The position numbers and the translations under genes are program-made. Of a stretch of DNA of 64,000 bases, positions 7,880-14,721 are shown piece after piece. Source of the DNA: Mesorhizobium tamadayense (GTDB lineage: Bacteria > Pseudomonadota > Alphaproteobacteria > Rhizobiales > Rhizobiaceae); NCBI RefSeq assembly GCF_003863365.1, contig NZ_RQXT01000030.1, positions 1 through 64,000 of the forward strand, read 5' to 3'. Under the pieces are notes generated by a model, which was not told where the DNA came from, made no database searches, and saw nothing but the letters and a program-made list of their open reading frames with translations. The first letter of the stretch is position 1, and each line of letters starts with the position of its first letter.

Positions 7880-9217
7880 TCAGAACTTGGCAATCTGCGC
7901 CCGGCGCCGCCGGATGGCGTCGGCGATGAAAACGCGCGACAGCGCGTGGTATAGCGGTTCGTGGGAAATCATCCGTGCCGTGCCGTAACCCAGCATCGAC
8001 GCGCACATAAGGGCGATGACATTGTCGTGGTTGCCCGTCATCTCGAGGATGATGACGAAAGCTGTCATCGGCGCTTGCACGACCCCGGCGAAATAACCGG
8101 CCATGCCGAGCAGCGCGGCAGCCCCTGTGCTCGCACTGAAGAGCAGGCCGAGTGAACTGCCGATGCCGGCGCCTACCGCCAGGGACGGCGCGAAGATGCC
8201 GCCGGGAATGCCTGATATCATTGACAGCAGCCCGGCTAGGAACTTTTCGGCAAAGAAGAACCAGGGCAGCGGCGTGCCTTCCACGGCGCTACGCGCCTGC
8301 ACATAACCGGTGCCAAATGTCAGCCCGCTGGAGACGACGCCGATCGCCGCTACCGCCAGCCCGCAGATGGCGGCTACCAGCAGCGCGCGCCGCAACGGCT
8401 GCTGCGCGTTCCAGCGCCGGATTCGCCGTGTGGCTTTAAGCGCCAGCAACGAGAACAGCGCGCCGAAGCCGCCACCGATGACGCCGCAGCCAAGCACCAG
8501 CGGCCAGTCGGCGGCAAATGAGATCGTCTCCTTCGAGACACCGAAATAGGTGTAGTTGCCGAGCAGCCCGAGCGAGGCGAGACCCGCCAGGATCACCGCC
8601 GTCAGCACCAACCCGTTGGTGCGCGCCTCATAGGTGCGGCCCATCTCCTCGATGGCGAAGACGATGCCGGCGAGCGGTGTGTTGAAGGCAGCCGCGATAC
8701 CGGCGGCCGAACCGGCGAGGATCAGACCGCGCGCCTGCGCCATGCCGCCCCAGCGCGCAACCTGCAGCATCAGCGAGGCGCCGACCTGCACGGTCGGGCC
8801 CTCGCGGCCGATCGAGGCGCCGCAGAACAGGCCAGCGACGGTAAGTGCAATCTTGCCCACCACCAGCCGCAGCGAAAGAATATGGCTGCGGTCTTCATCA
8901 TCGCGCAAATGCCGGGCGGCAATCGCCTGCGGAATGCCGCTGCCTTGCGCGCCCGGAAAGAAGGCATGGGCCAGCCACGCGCAGAGCACGAAACCAAGCG
9001 GCGTGACAGCGAGCGGCAGGAAACTCCGCCAACCGCCATCATTGCCGATGATTATGTGAAACAGGCCTTGCGCCTTGTCAGCCAGCACCGCGAACAGGAC
9101 GCTGATCAGGCCTATGCCGATGGCGCCGGCCCAGAACACCAGGCGCGGCTGCCAGACACGCCGCGAACCCCACATCGCGCGCGAACGACGGATCATTCGG
9201 TATTTTGCCAGGTTCAC
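7880..9217 (-). CDS. ClC-type voltage-gated chloride channel / H+:Cl- antiporter
   Basis: A 445-residue protein with all three ClC selectivity segments: GSGIPQA (about residue 93), GREGPTVQVG (about 138) and GGIFAPSLAVG (about 342). The Glu of GREGP is the gating glutamate. About 10-12 membrane helices can be counted; there are no CBS domains, as in the compact bacterial EcA-type proteins. These proteins exchange chloride for protons, often aiding acid resistance. The N-terminus MNLAKYRMIRRSRAM is basic, consistent with a cytoplasmic start. It is monocistronic, with an antiporter remnant directly downstream. Confidence 0.9.
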   Translation of the reverse strand: MNLAKYRMIRRSRAMWGSRRVWQPRLVFWAGAIGIGLISVLFAVLADKAQGLFHIIIGNDGGWRSFLPLAVTPLGFVLCAWLAHAFFPGAQGSGIPQAIAARHLRDDEDRSHILSLRLVVGKIALTVAGLFCGASIGREGPTVQVGASLMLQVARWGGMAQARGLILAGSAAGIAAAFNTPLAGIVFAIEEMGRTYEARTNGLVLTAVILAGLASLGLLGNYTYFGVSKETISFAADWPLVLGCGVIGGGFGALFSLLALKATRRIRRWNAQQPLRRALLVAAICGLAVAAIGVVSSGLTFGTGYVQARSAVEGTPLPWFFFAEKFLAGLLSMISGIPGGIFAPSLAVGAGIGSSLGLLFSASTGAAALLGMAGYFAGVVQAPMTAFVIILEMTGNHDNVIALMCASMLGYGTARMISHEPLYHALSRVFIADAIRRRRAQIAKF

Positions 9218-9367
9218 TGAGAAATCCTATTGAGGAACAATCCTCACTAGCATGCATTAAAATGCCGGGCACCACTCCAGGCATGTCCTGAGGCTCAGAT
9301 TAGAGGAGTGATCGAACACTCCACTGATCCCTTGCCTTGAAGGCGGCTCCCGCTAGTCTTTTTCAAC

Positions 9368-9424
9368 ATGATCAACCAAACCGTGCTGATTTCCGGCGCT
9401 GGGATTGCAGGGCACGCAGCCTGA
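9368..9424 (+). pseudogene. FAD-dependent monooxygenase, 18-codon N-terminal stub
   Basis: The plus strand reads MINQTVLISGAGIAGHAA and then stops at TGA 9422-9424. This is the first strand and GxGxxG dinucleotide-binding turn (GAGIAG) that opens FAD-dependent aromatic or tetracycline-type monooxygenases. Nothing downstream continues the fold in any frame. It sits beside the AraC-like chimera on the opposite strand, the usual position of a monooxygenase divergent from its regulator. A deletion between the two explains the stub. Confidence 0.5.
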
Positions 9425-9448
9425 GGCGTGAACACTTGCCATTTTTGC

Positions 9449-10174
9449 CTACTGAACGACGACAGCGGGCGACCTTTGGGCGTCCAGCAAAGCCGAACGC
9501 CCCTTACGCCAAGTGCCAGGTGGAACGCCGACGAACTTTTTGAAAGCGCGATTGAAGGCGGCCTCCGACTCATAGCCGACCTCAGCACCAGCTTGCGCGA
9601 TGCTCACATCGGGCCGTTCGAGCAGGCGTCCCGCCAGCTGCAGACGCCACCGAGCAAGATAGTGCATCGGCGAAATTTCGACATAGTGGGTAAACCGGCC
9701 CGCAAAAGCAGTGCGCGAGAGCCCTACGTCGCGGGCGAGACGGTCCAATGTCCATTCTTCCTTGGGGCGTGCGTGAATGAGTCGGAGCGCCTCGCCGACG
9801 TGCGGATCGCGAAGGCCTGACAGCCATCCGCGCGAATCGTCTGGAAGGGTTTCAATATGACGGCGGATGACTTCGACAAACATCAATTCGCTCAGCTTGG
9901 CGAGGACCGTTTCGCCGGCCAAGTGAAAGAGATCGATGACCCAACGCTCGCCTTGGCGGTGCCCCAGTTGGGCCTCGCTCTGCTCGACGGCGATCTGGAA
10001 GCCGAGCGGATCGATCACCGCCAGGACATCGCCGCGCCGGACTTCCTTGTTGAAGTCGGCATCGAGTTCCTTGATCTGGCCGGAAATCTGCGAGCTTACG
10101 GAAACCAGCGCGACAGGGGTGACCGCGCCGCCTGCTGGCAAGGTTGACACCACCATCACGGGTTCGATCCGCAA
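9449..10174 (-). CDS. Chimeric ORF: membrane-fusion-protein N-terminus joined to an AraC-family regulator
   Basis: The first 70 or so residues (PVALVSVSSQISGQIKELD, KEVRRGDVLAVIDP, QSEAQL) are the barrel and start of the hairpin of an RND/HlyD periplasmic adaptor. From about residue 74 the protein is the C-terminal two thirds of a cupin-type AraC regulator: LPDDSRGWLSGLRDPHVGEAL, then the first HTH DRLARDVGLSRTAFAGRF and the second HTH AQAGAEVGYESEAAFNRAFK. The frame is continuous across the joint. The adaptor's own membrane anchor lies upstream in another frame (ALAWFGLVGIG), so that end is also damaged. The start at 10174 is uncertain. Function of the hybrid is doubtful. Confidence 0.6.
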   Translation of the reverse strand: MRIEPVMVVSTLPAGGAVTPVALVSVSSQISGQIKELDADFNKEVRRGDVLAVIDPLGFQIAVEQSEAQLGHRQGERWVIDLFHLAGETVLAKLSELMFVEVIRRHIETLPDDSRGWLSGLRDPHVGEALRLIHARPKEEWTLDRLARDVGLSRTAFAGRFTHYVEISPMHYLARWRLQLAGRLLERPDVSIAQAGAEVGYESEAAFNRAFKKFVGVPPGTWRKGRSALLDAQRSPAVVVQ

Positions 10175-10283
10175 GCCGGTCGTCCACTATGGGGTGAAGA
10201 TCACGCCCAATGCCGACCAGCCCGAACCAGGCCAGGGCATATGGGGCCACTAAGCGAACCAATTATCGCCAGCAATCCATATC

Positions 10284-10312
10284 AAGAAGCGGCGGCTTGT
10301 CCGCCGCTTCTT
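10284..10312. terminator. Perfect 12-bp hairpin, probable transcription terminator
   Basis: Bases 10284-10295 (AAGAAGCGGCGG) are exactly complementary to 10301-10312, with a 5-base loop CTTGT. The stem is GC-rich and ends in AAGAAG/CTTCTT, like a bidirectional intrinsic terminator, although no long T run follows. It separates the decayed adaptor gene from the ArdC remnant. Confidence 0.55.
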
Positions 10313-10325
10313 CTGTGGCGCCTAA

Positions 10326-10535
10326 TCGCCAGTGGCAGGCACTCGGCGGCCAGGTCCGCAAGAGCGGCGCGGGCACCTGATCGTGTTCTGGAAGATCGCC
10401 GATCGGCAAGCAGAGGCGGACGCCGAGGACGGCGACCAGGATGGCGATGAGCCTGCCCGGTGCATGTTCGCCCGGGGCTACACGGTCTTCACGGCTACAC
10501 GCCGCCCGAGATGCCCGTGATGCGCGATCTCGGTG
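10326..10535 (+). pseudogene. ArdC-type antirestriction protein, frameshifted fragment
   Basis: Three plus-strand frames succeed one another and together give a piece of the ArdC N-terminal domain: WQALGGQVRKS in one frame, LIVFWKIADRQ with ARCMFARGYTVF in a second, and GYTPPEMPV in a third. In intact proteins these segments are contiguous (W..A..LGG.VRKGEKGT.VVFWK and a GY..PE turn). At least two frameshifts are needed. ArdC proteins protect incoming conjugative DNA from restriction, so this fossil points to a former plasmid or integrative conjugative element. Confidence 0.6.
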
Positions 10536-10748
10536 TTTCGCGTGTGCCTGTCGGGCTAGACCCGTCCTCGAAGCGGGCACGATGACGGTGACAGATCGAG
10601 GCTCGAGCGGCAGGACAGTTGATCTCGCGCAAATACGCCACGCTGCCGTCGCCCTATATTGGAATTCCACCGCGACTGGCGGTGTGCCGGCTTCCCGCGT
10701 CGAATACACGCCGCGCTCACGGAAGTCGAAAGAGGCAAGGAGGATGTT

Positions 10749-11213
10749 ATGATTTCGACTGCGATGCCACGCGCAACTGCGCTCGCCGCCATCGTTGCCA
10801 TCGGCGCGACGAGCGGCGCCATTGCCCAAATGGCGGCCTCCGACCCGCATCATGCCCATACGCAGATCACACAGACGACACCACCCGCCGAGCCTGAGGA
10901 TACGATGGGACAAGACCAGGGCGCACAGCCCGGTCAAGGCGGCATGATGCCTCCGGGAACGATGGGCCAGTGCATGATGGGGCAAGGAATGATGGGAGGT
11001 ATGATGCAGCCCAGGATGACGAGCGGCATGCCGATGATGGCCATGCATGGCCACATGATGAAGATCATGTTCGCCATCGTCGATGCGAACGGGGACGGTG
11101 GAATTTCTTTCGAGGAATTGACGACCGTCGAAAAGCGGATCTTCGACAAAGTGGACGTCAATAAGGACGGCAAAGTGACGCCCGAGGAGGTGCAGACATT
11201 CATGCGAGAGTAG
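10749..11213 (+). CDS. Secreted Met-rich EF-hand protein
   Basis: The ATG at 10749 follows AAGGAGG at 10737-10743, which fixes the start. Residues 1-26 form a signal peptide ending near SGAIAQ. The middle (about 45-100) is a Met/Gly/Gln-rich stretch with repeated MM and MG pairs and His residues, similar to copper-binding Met motifs. The C-terminal 50 residues carry two EF-hand loops, DANGDGGISFEE and DVNKDGKVTPEE, with correct calcium ligands at positions 1, 3, 5 and 12. The protein is probably periplasmic. Calcium binding follows from the loops; metal binding by the Met-rich region is inference. Confidence 0.75.
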   Translation: MISTAMPRATALAAIVAIGATSGAIAQMAASDPHHAHTQITQTTPPAEPEDTMGQDQGAQPGQGGMMPPGTMGQCMMGQGMMGGMMQPRMTSGMPMMAMHGHMMKIMFAIVDANGDGGISFEELTTVEKRIFDKVDVNKDGKVTPEEVQTFMRE

Positions 11214-11272
11214 CCGGGTAAGCCGATCGGCTGCACGCATAACGGCCGTCCAGTTCTGTCCAGTTCTGCCTG

Positions 11273-11401
11273 ATGATGGAGATCGCCAACGCAAAGGGCC
11301 CAACACTGATTTGCACTACGGCGAGTGCCGCCTTGACCCTCGTGCCCAGTGCGGTGTTGGCGCAGGCAGCTCGGATGCCGAAAGGTACGAGAAGGGTATG
11401 A
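11273..11401 (+). pseudogene. Signal-peptide-only ORF, remnant of an exported protein
   Basis: A 42-codon frame begins MMEIANAKGP and continues with a hydrophobic segment LICTTASAALTLVPS and an AVLAQA signal-peptidase-like site, then stops 11 residues later. No mature domain follows in any frame before the DsrE gene at 11431. It is either a truncated secreted protein or a chance frame; the clear cleavage motif favours the first. Confidence 0.3.
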
Positions 11402-11430
11402 ATGGGGACCTCATATGATAAAGGACATCC

Positions 11431-11784
11431 ATGCAGATCCTGCTGATCCTGAATGACCCGCCATACGGCACAGAGCGCTGCTACAACGGAGTGCGCCTCG
11501 CTCTCACCCTCACCAAGAGCGAGCCAACGACCACTGTTACGGTGTTCCTCATGGCCGATGCGGTGGCGGCTGCGAAGGCCGGCCAGAAAACCCCCAACGG
11601 CTACTACAATGTCGAGCGCATGCTGAAGGGGGTCGTTGCCGGCAAGGGCCAGATCTTGCTGTGCGGCACTTGCATGGACGCACGCGGCCTGACTGACGCC
11701 GACATCGCGGCTGGCGCAAAGCGCAGTACAATGAACGAACTCGCGGCCGCTACCATCGCCGCAGACAAGGTGCTGGTGTTCTGA
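11431..11784 (+). CDS. DsrE/DsrF-like family protein
   Basis: A complete 117-residue DsrE-fold protein, with the opening strand MQILLILNDPPYGTER, the helix NGVRLALTL, the VTVFLMADAV strand and a GKGQILLCGTCMDARG segment carrying the Cys in the position used by sulfur-relay members. The family handles protein-bound sulfur. AAAGGA precedes the ATG by a normal distance. The next gene, a cysteine desulfurase, starts only 4 bases after its stop, so the two are very likely cotranscribed. The pairing suggests that sulfur from the desulfurase passes to this protein; the final acceptor is unknown. Confidence 0.85.
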   Translation: MQILLILNDPPYGTERCYNGVRLALTLTKSEPTTTVTVFLMADAVAAAKAGQKTPNGYYNVERMLKGVVAGKGQILLCGTCMDARGLTDADIAAGAKRSTMNELAAATIAADKVLVF

Positions 11785-11788
11785 TCCG

Positions 11789-12934
11789 ATGGCTCAGATC
11801 TATCTCGACTACAACGCCAGCACGCCGATCGATCCGGCGGTGACAGCGGCAATGCGCCCGTTCCTCGACGAAGCCTTTGGCAATCCGTCCAGCGGCCATT
11901 GGGCGAGCACGCCGGCAAAGGCCGCACTGGAGCTGGCCCGCGGCCAAGTGGCGGCGCTGCTCCGTTCGGCGTCCGACGAGATCGTGTTCACCAGCGGCGG
12001 CAGCGAGGCCAACAACCTTGCCATCAAGGGCACGTTCTTTGCGCTCCGGGACAAGGGCGAGCACATTATCACAACCGCCGTCGAGCACCCCGCCGTTCTC
12101 GGTCCCTGCCGCTTCTTGGAGCGGTTTGGTGCAACGGTGACCTATCTGCCCGTCGATCGGACGGGCCGGGTCGATCCCGAAGACGTGCGCCGCGCCATCA
12201 CCCCGCGCACCGTCCTCATCAGCGTCATGCACGCCAACAACGAGGTGGGCACGATCCTGCCGATCGAGGAGATCAGCGCCATTGCCCGGGAGCACGGCAT
12301 CTGCGTTCATACGGATGCCGCGCAATCTGTCGGTAAGATTCCCACCAGGGTCGATGCGCTCGGCGTCGATCTGCTCACGATTGCCGGTCATAAGCTCTAC
12401 GCGCCGAAGGGTGTGGGTGCCCTCTATATCCGCCACGGTGTCGAGCTGGAGCCCCTGATCCACGGCGCCGGCCATGAGCAAGGCCGGCGCGCCGGCACCG
12501 AAAGCGCACTGCTGGCTGTCGGCCTCGGCGCGGCCTGCATCCTGGCGCAGGACCTCGCGCCAATGGAACGCGTCCAGGCTCTGCGGGATCGCTTCTGGCA
12601 CGCCCTGCAGGGTCGTTTCGGCGATCGCGTCGTGTTGAACGGCCACCTTGAGCATCGCTTGCCCAATACCCTCAACGTTTCGTTTGTCGGCATGGTCGGT
12701 GCCGATGTGCTGGTAGCACTCGACGGGGTCGCGGCATCGACCGGCTCGGCGTGCCATTCGGGTCGCGTCGAACTCTCGCCCGTGCTTGCCGCAATGGGCG
12801 TGCCGGAGAAGGTCGGTATGGGTGCTGTGCGCTTCAGTCTCGGCAGGGCAACCACCGAGGCGGAAATCGATACCGTCGTCGATCGGCTTGAGGCAAGCTT
12901 GACCGGTACGTTTCGCTCAACAAGACATCGTTGA
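11789..12934 (+). CDS. Cysteine desulfurase (NifS/IscS-like class V aminotransferase)
   Basis: A 381-residue PLP enzyme that converts cysteine to alanine and an enzyme-bound persulfide. It has IYLDYNASTPIDP at the N-terminus, TSGGSEANNLAI for phosphate binding, HANNEVGTI, DAAQS with the PLP-stacking region, the Schiff-base Lys in AGHKLYAPKG, and the mobile catalytic Cys in GSACHSGR near residue 327. It lies 4 bases after the DsrE-like gene in the same operon. No isc or suf scaffold genes are nearby, so it is probably an accessory desulfurase working with the DsrE protein. Confidence 0.9.
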   Translation: MAQIYLDYNASTPIDPAVTAAMRPFLDEAFGNPSSGHWASTPAKAALELARGQVAALLRSASDEIVFTSGGSEANNLAIKGTFFALRDKGEHIITTAVEHPAVLGPCRFLERFGATVTYLPVDRTGRVDPEDVRRAITPRTVLISVMHANNEVGTILPIEEISAIAREHGICVHTDAAQSVGKIPTRVDALGVDLLTIAGHKLYAPKGVGALYIRHGVELEPLIHGAGHEQGRRAGTESALLAVGLGAACILAQDLAPMERVQALRDRFWHALQGRFGDRVVLNGHLEHRLPNTLNVSFVGMVGADVLVALDGVAASTGSACHSGRVELSPVLAAMGVPEKVGMGAVRFSLGRATTEAEIDTVVDRLEASLTGTFRSTRHR

Positions 12935-13012
12935 CAACGGCAAGCTGGGGCGCTTGACCTTCCGCCTACTGGAAGCCGTAAGCTGCGTCGCGAGTTGTTG
13001 GAGATTCTTCCG

Positions 13013-13212
13013 ATGGCACGTCGCTCCGACAAGGTGGAAAGGGTCACTCTTCAGCTGTTCAAGCTGGCATACAGGCAGAACAGGCTGGATGTCGCCGAGC
13101 ATCTTCTGCGCGCGCTTGAGACCTTGGAAAGGCATCCCGAAATTCAGGAATCCACACACGTTGCAGGTGCGCCGTGGTGGAGGCCTACGGCGAACTGAAC
13201 CGCCGACACTGA
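13013..13212 (+). pseudogene. Small conserved rhizobial protein, possible frameshift near the C-terminus
   Basis: From the ATG at 13013 the frame reads MARRSDKVERVTLQLFKLAYRQ and DVAEHLLRALETLE, an all-helical small protein of a type common beside other rhizobial genes. The original frame ends at 13198 after a Trp-rich tail (APWWRPTAN) that looks foreign. The next frame reads CAVVEAYGELNRRH to a TGA at 13210-13212, which fits the helix pattern better. A one-base indel around 13160-13170 is therefore likely. Function is unknown. Confidence 0.5.
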
Positions 13213-13289
13213 AGCCCCGCAGCGCGGGCTTCGACATTTTCGGATATAGTGTCGGGCATGGCCAGCTCCGACGAGCACGGCTCATTTGG

Positions 13290-13880
13290 TCACCGTCCCT
13301 GCCAATCCTCAGCCAGCGCCACTGCCGATCTCGCGATACTGCGCAGTCGGTCGCCATCGCCACCTGCCCGTGCCAGCACCCTCAAGGCGATCACCGCTGA
13401 CAGCATCAGCCTTGCCGTCGCCCGGGCATCTTGCTCATGTTGAGGGCGGGTCCCGGCACAAAGCCGCTCGAGCGCGCGATGGAACCCGTCCTCGATTTCG
13501 CGAAGGCTTGCCTGGATCACCGCAGCAAGCTCGGAATCCCACGGCGCAATCTCCATCGCCGAATTGACGAGGAGGCAGCCGCGGCGATCCTTGAGCGAAG
13601 CCTCGACGAGATCGTCGAAAAAGGCACGGATTCCGCGGATCGGGTCGCCGCTGGCATCGAGCTCAGCGATGCGCCGCCTTGCGTAAGTGTCCAGGTAGGA
13701 GTCCAGGCAGTGCCGGAACAGGGAACGCTTGTCGCCGAAGGCGTTGTAGAGGCTGGCGCCGGTGATCGACATCGCGCTCGCGAGATCCCGAACGGAGGTC
13801 GCCTCGTAGCCGCGACGCCAGAACTGATCCATTGCAGCGGCCAGCACTGACGGCTGATCAAAAGTTCGTGGTCGCGCCAT
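13290..13880 (-). CDS. TetR/AcrR family transcriptional regulator
   Basis: A 196-residue regulator. The N-terminal HTH spans about residues 8-55: FDQPSVLAAAMDQFWRRGYE, then TSVRDLASAMSITGASLYN and AFGDKRSLF, the standard TetR signature. The ligand domain contains the GCLLVNSAMEIAP run seen in TetR_C members close to the AcrR/NemR-like group. No divergent target gene is intact: the adjacent plus-strand gene is a cyclase remnant. Its target is therefore unknown. It appears functional by sequence. Confidence 0.85.
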   Translation of the reverse strand: MARPRTFDQPSVLAAAMDQFWRRGYEATSVRDLASAMSITGASLYNAFGDKRSLFRHCLDSYLDTYARRRIAELDASGDPIRGIRAFFDDLVEASLKDRRGCLLVNSAMEIAPWDSELAAVIQASLREIEDGFHRALERLCAGTRPQHEQDARATARLMLSAVIALRVLARAGGDGDRLRSIARSAVALAEDWQGR

Positions 13881-13992
13881 TCAGCATCCTCCCAAAAACC
13901 TGTTCGGCACCTTCGCCCCTTGAAAAGCCCGTCGAACCGTTTCTATCGATCGATCTAAAATGAAAACACCCTGTCCACGAAGGATGTGCACG

Positions 13993-14482
13993 ATGACTGC
14001 TTCCTTTCCTCACCTTATTCCGCGCCAGCCTGTCCCCGTGGCCATCCACGAAGCCGAGCTTGCGATCTCCCTCGCACCAAATCTTGCTGAGGGGCACGAA
14101 AGCCTCGGCAATGCGCTGCACTATTCGGGGAGGTCCGAGGAGGCGCTTGCCTGTTTCGATCGGGGAATTGCCTTGAACCCGTATTATCCGGATATATTCC
14201 TCCACTTCCAGGCACAAGCGACGTTCCAATTGGGCAGGTACGAAGAGGCAATCAGGATCCTCAAGCGGCGACTTGTTCGTAACCCTGATACCGACATCTC
14301 ACGCGTGCTGCTGGCGGCAAGCTACGGCCATCTGGGGCGCTGCGAAGAAGCCCGGCATGAGTGGCAGGAATTATTCCGCGTCAACCCTGATTATTCTCTG
14401 GAACACCGCCGCAAAGTGTTGCCCTACCCCAGACGATTTCGAGCTAGTGGTGGACGGGCTTCGCAAGGCCGGCCTGGTGTAA
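13993..14482 (+). pseudogene. Adenylate/guanylate cyclase-type protein, C-terminal TPR remnant
   Basis: Several TPR units are visible: AIHEAELAISLAPNLAEGHES, HYSGRSEEALACFDRGI, and GRYEEAIRILKRRL, followed by EEARHEWQELFRVNPDYSLE and the typical closing KVLPYPDDFELVVDGLRKAG. This is the C-terminus of rhizobial class III cyclases with TPR repeats. The last 19 residues are in another frame because of one extra C in the CCCC run at 14427-14430. The catalytic domain is missing and the first residues (before about 14035) look unrelated. The natural stop is at 14480-14482. Confidence 0.6.
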
Positions 14483-14546
14483 TTACTGAACCGGGCGAGT
14501 GTGCGGTCTCGAACGTTCTGCGCGACCTGCAGAAAGGTCGCCAACA

Positions 14547-14660
14547 ATGTCTGATTTCAGGCAGTGGCAACAGTCACCTCATTGGCCGATATCGGGCGCA
14601 AAAATGTCTGATTTCAGGCAGTGGCAACAGTCACCTCATTGGCCGATATCGGGCGCAAAC
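14547..14660 (+). repeat. 57-bp perfect tandem duplication (two units)
   Basis: Bases 14547-14603 are repeated at 14604-14660 with at most the last base different. Each unit starts ATGTCTGATTTCAGG and ends GGGCGCAAA. Because 57 is a multiple of three, the repeat preserves frame. It lies in the spacer between the cyclase remnant and the YhaN-type gene, in no supported gene. Exact identity indicates a recent duplication. Confidence 0.85.
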
Positions 14661-14721
14661 CGGTCGTTGACAACGCGGCTTGCCTCGCGAGAACGGGCCA
14701 ACGACAACAACGCTGCGTAAA

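Noticed and set aside
10263..11306. A 347-codon minus-strand ORF
   Set aside because: It crosses the EF-hand gene, which has a strong ribosome-binding site and signal peptide, and it crosses the ArdC remnant; no domain of its own.
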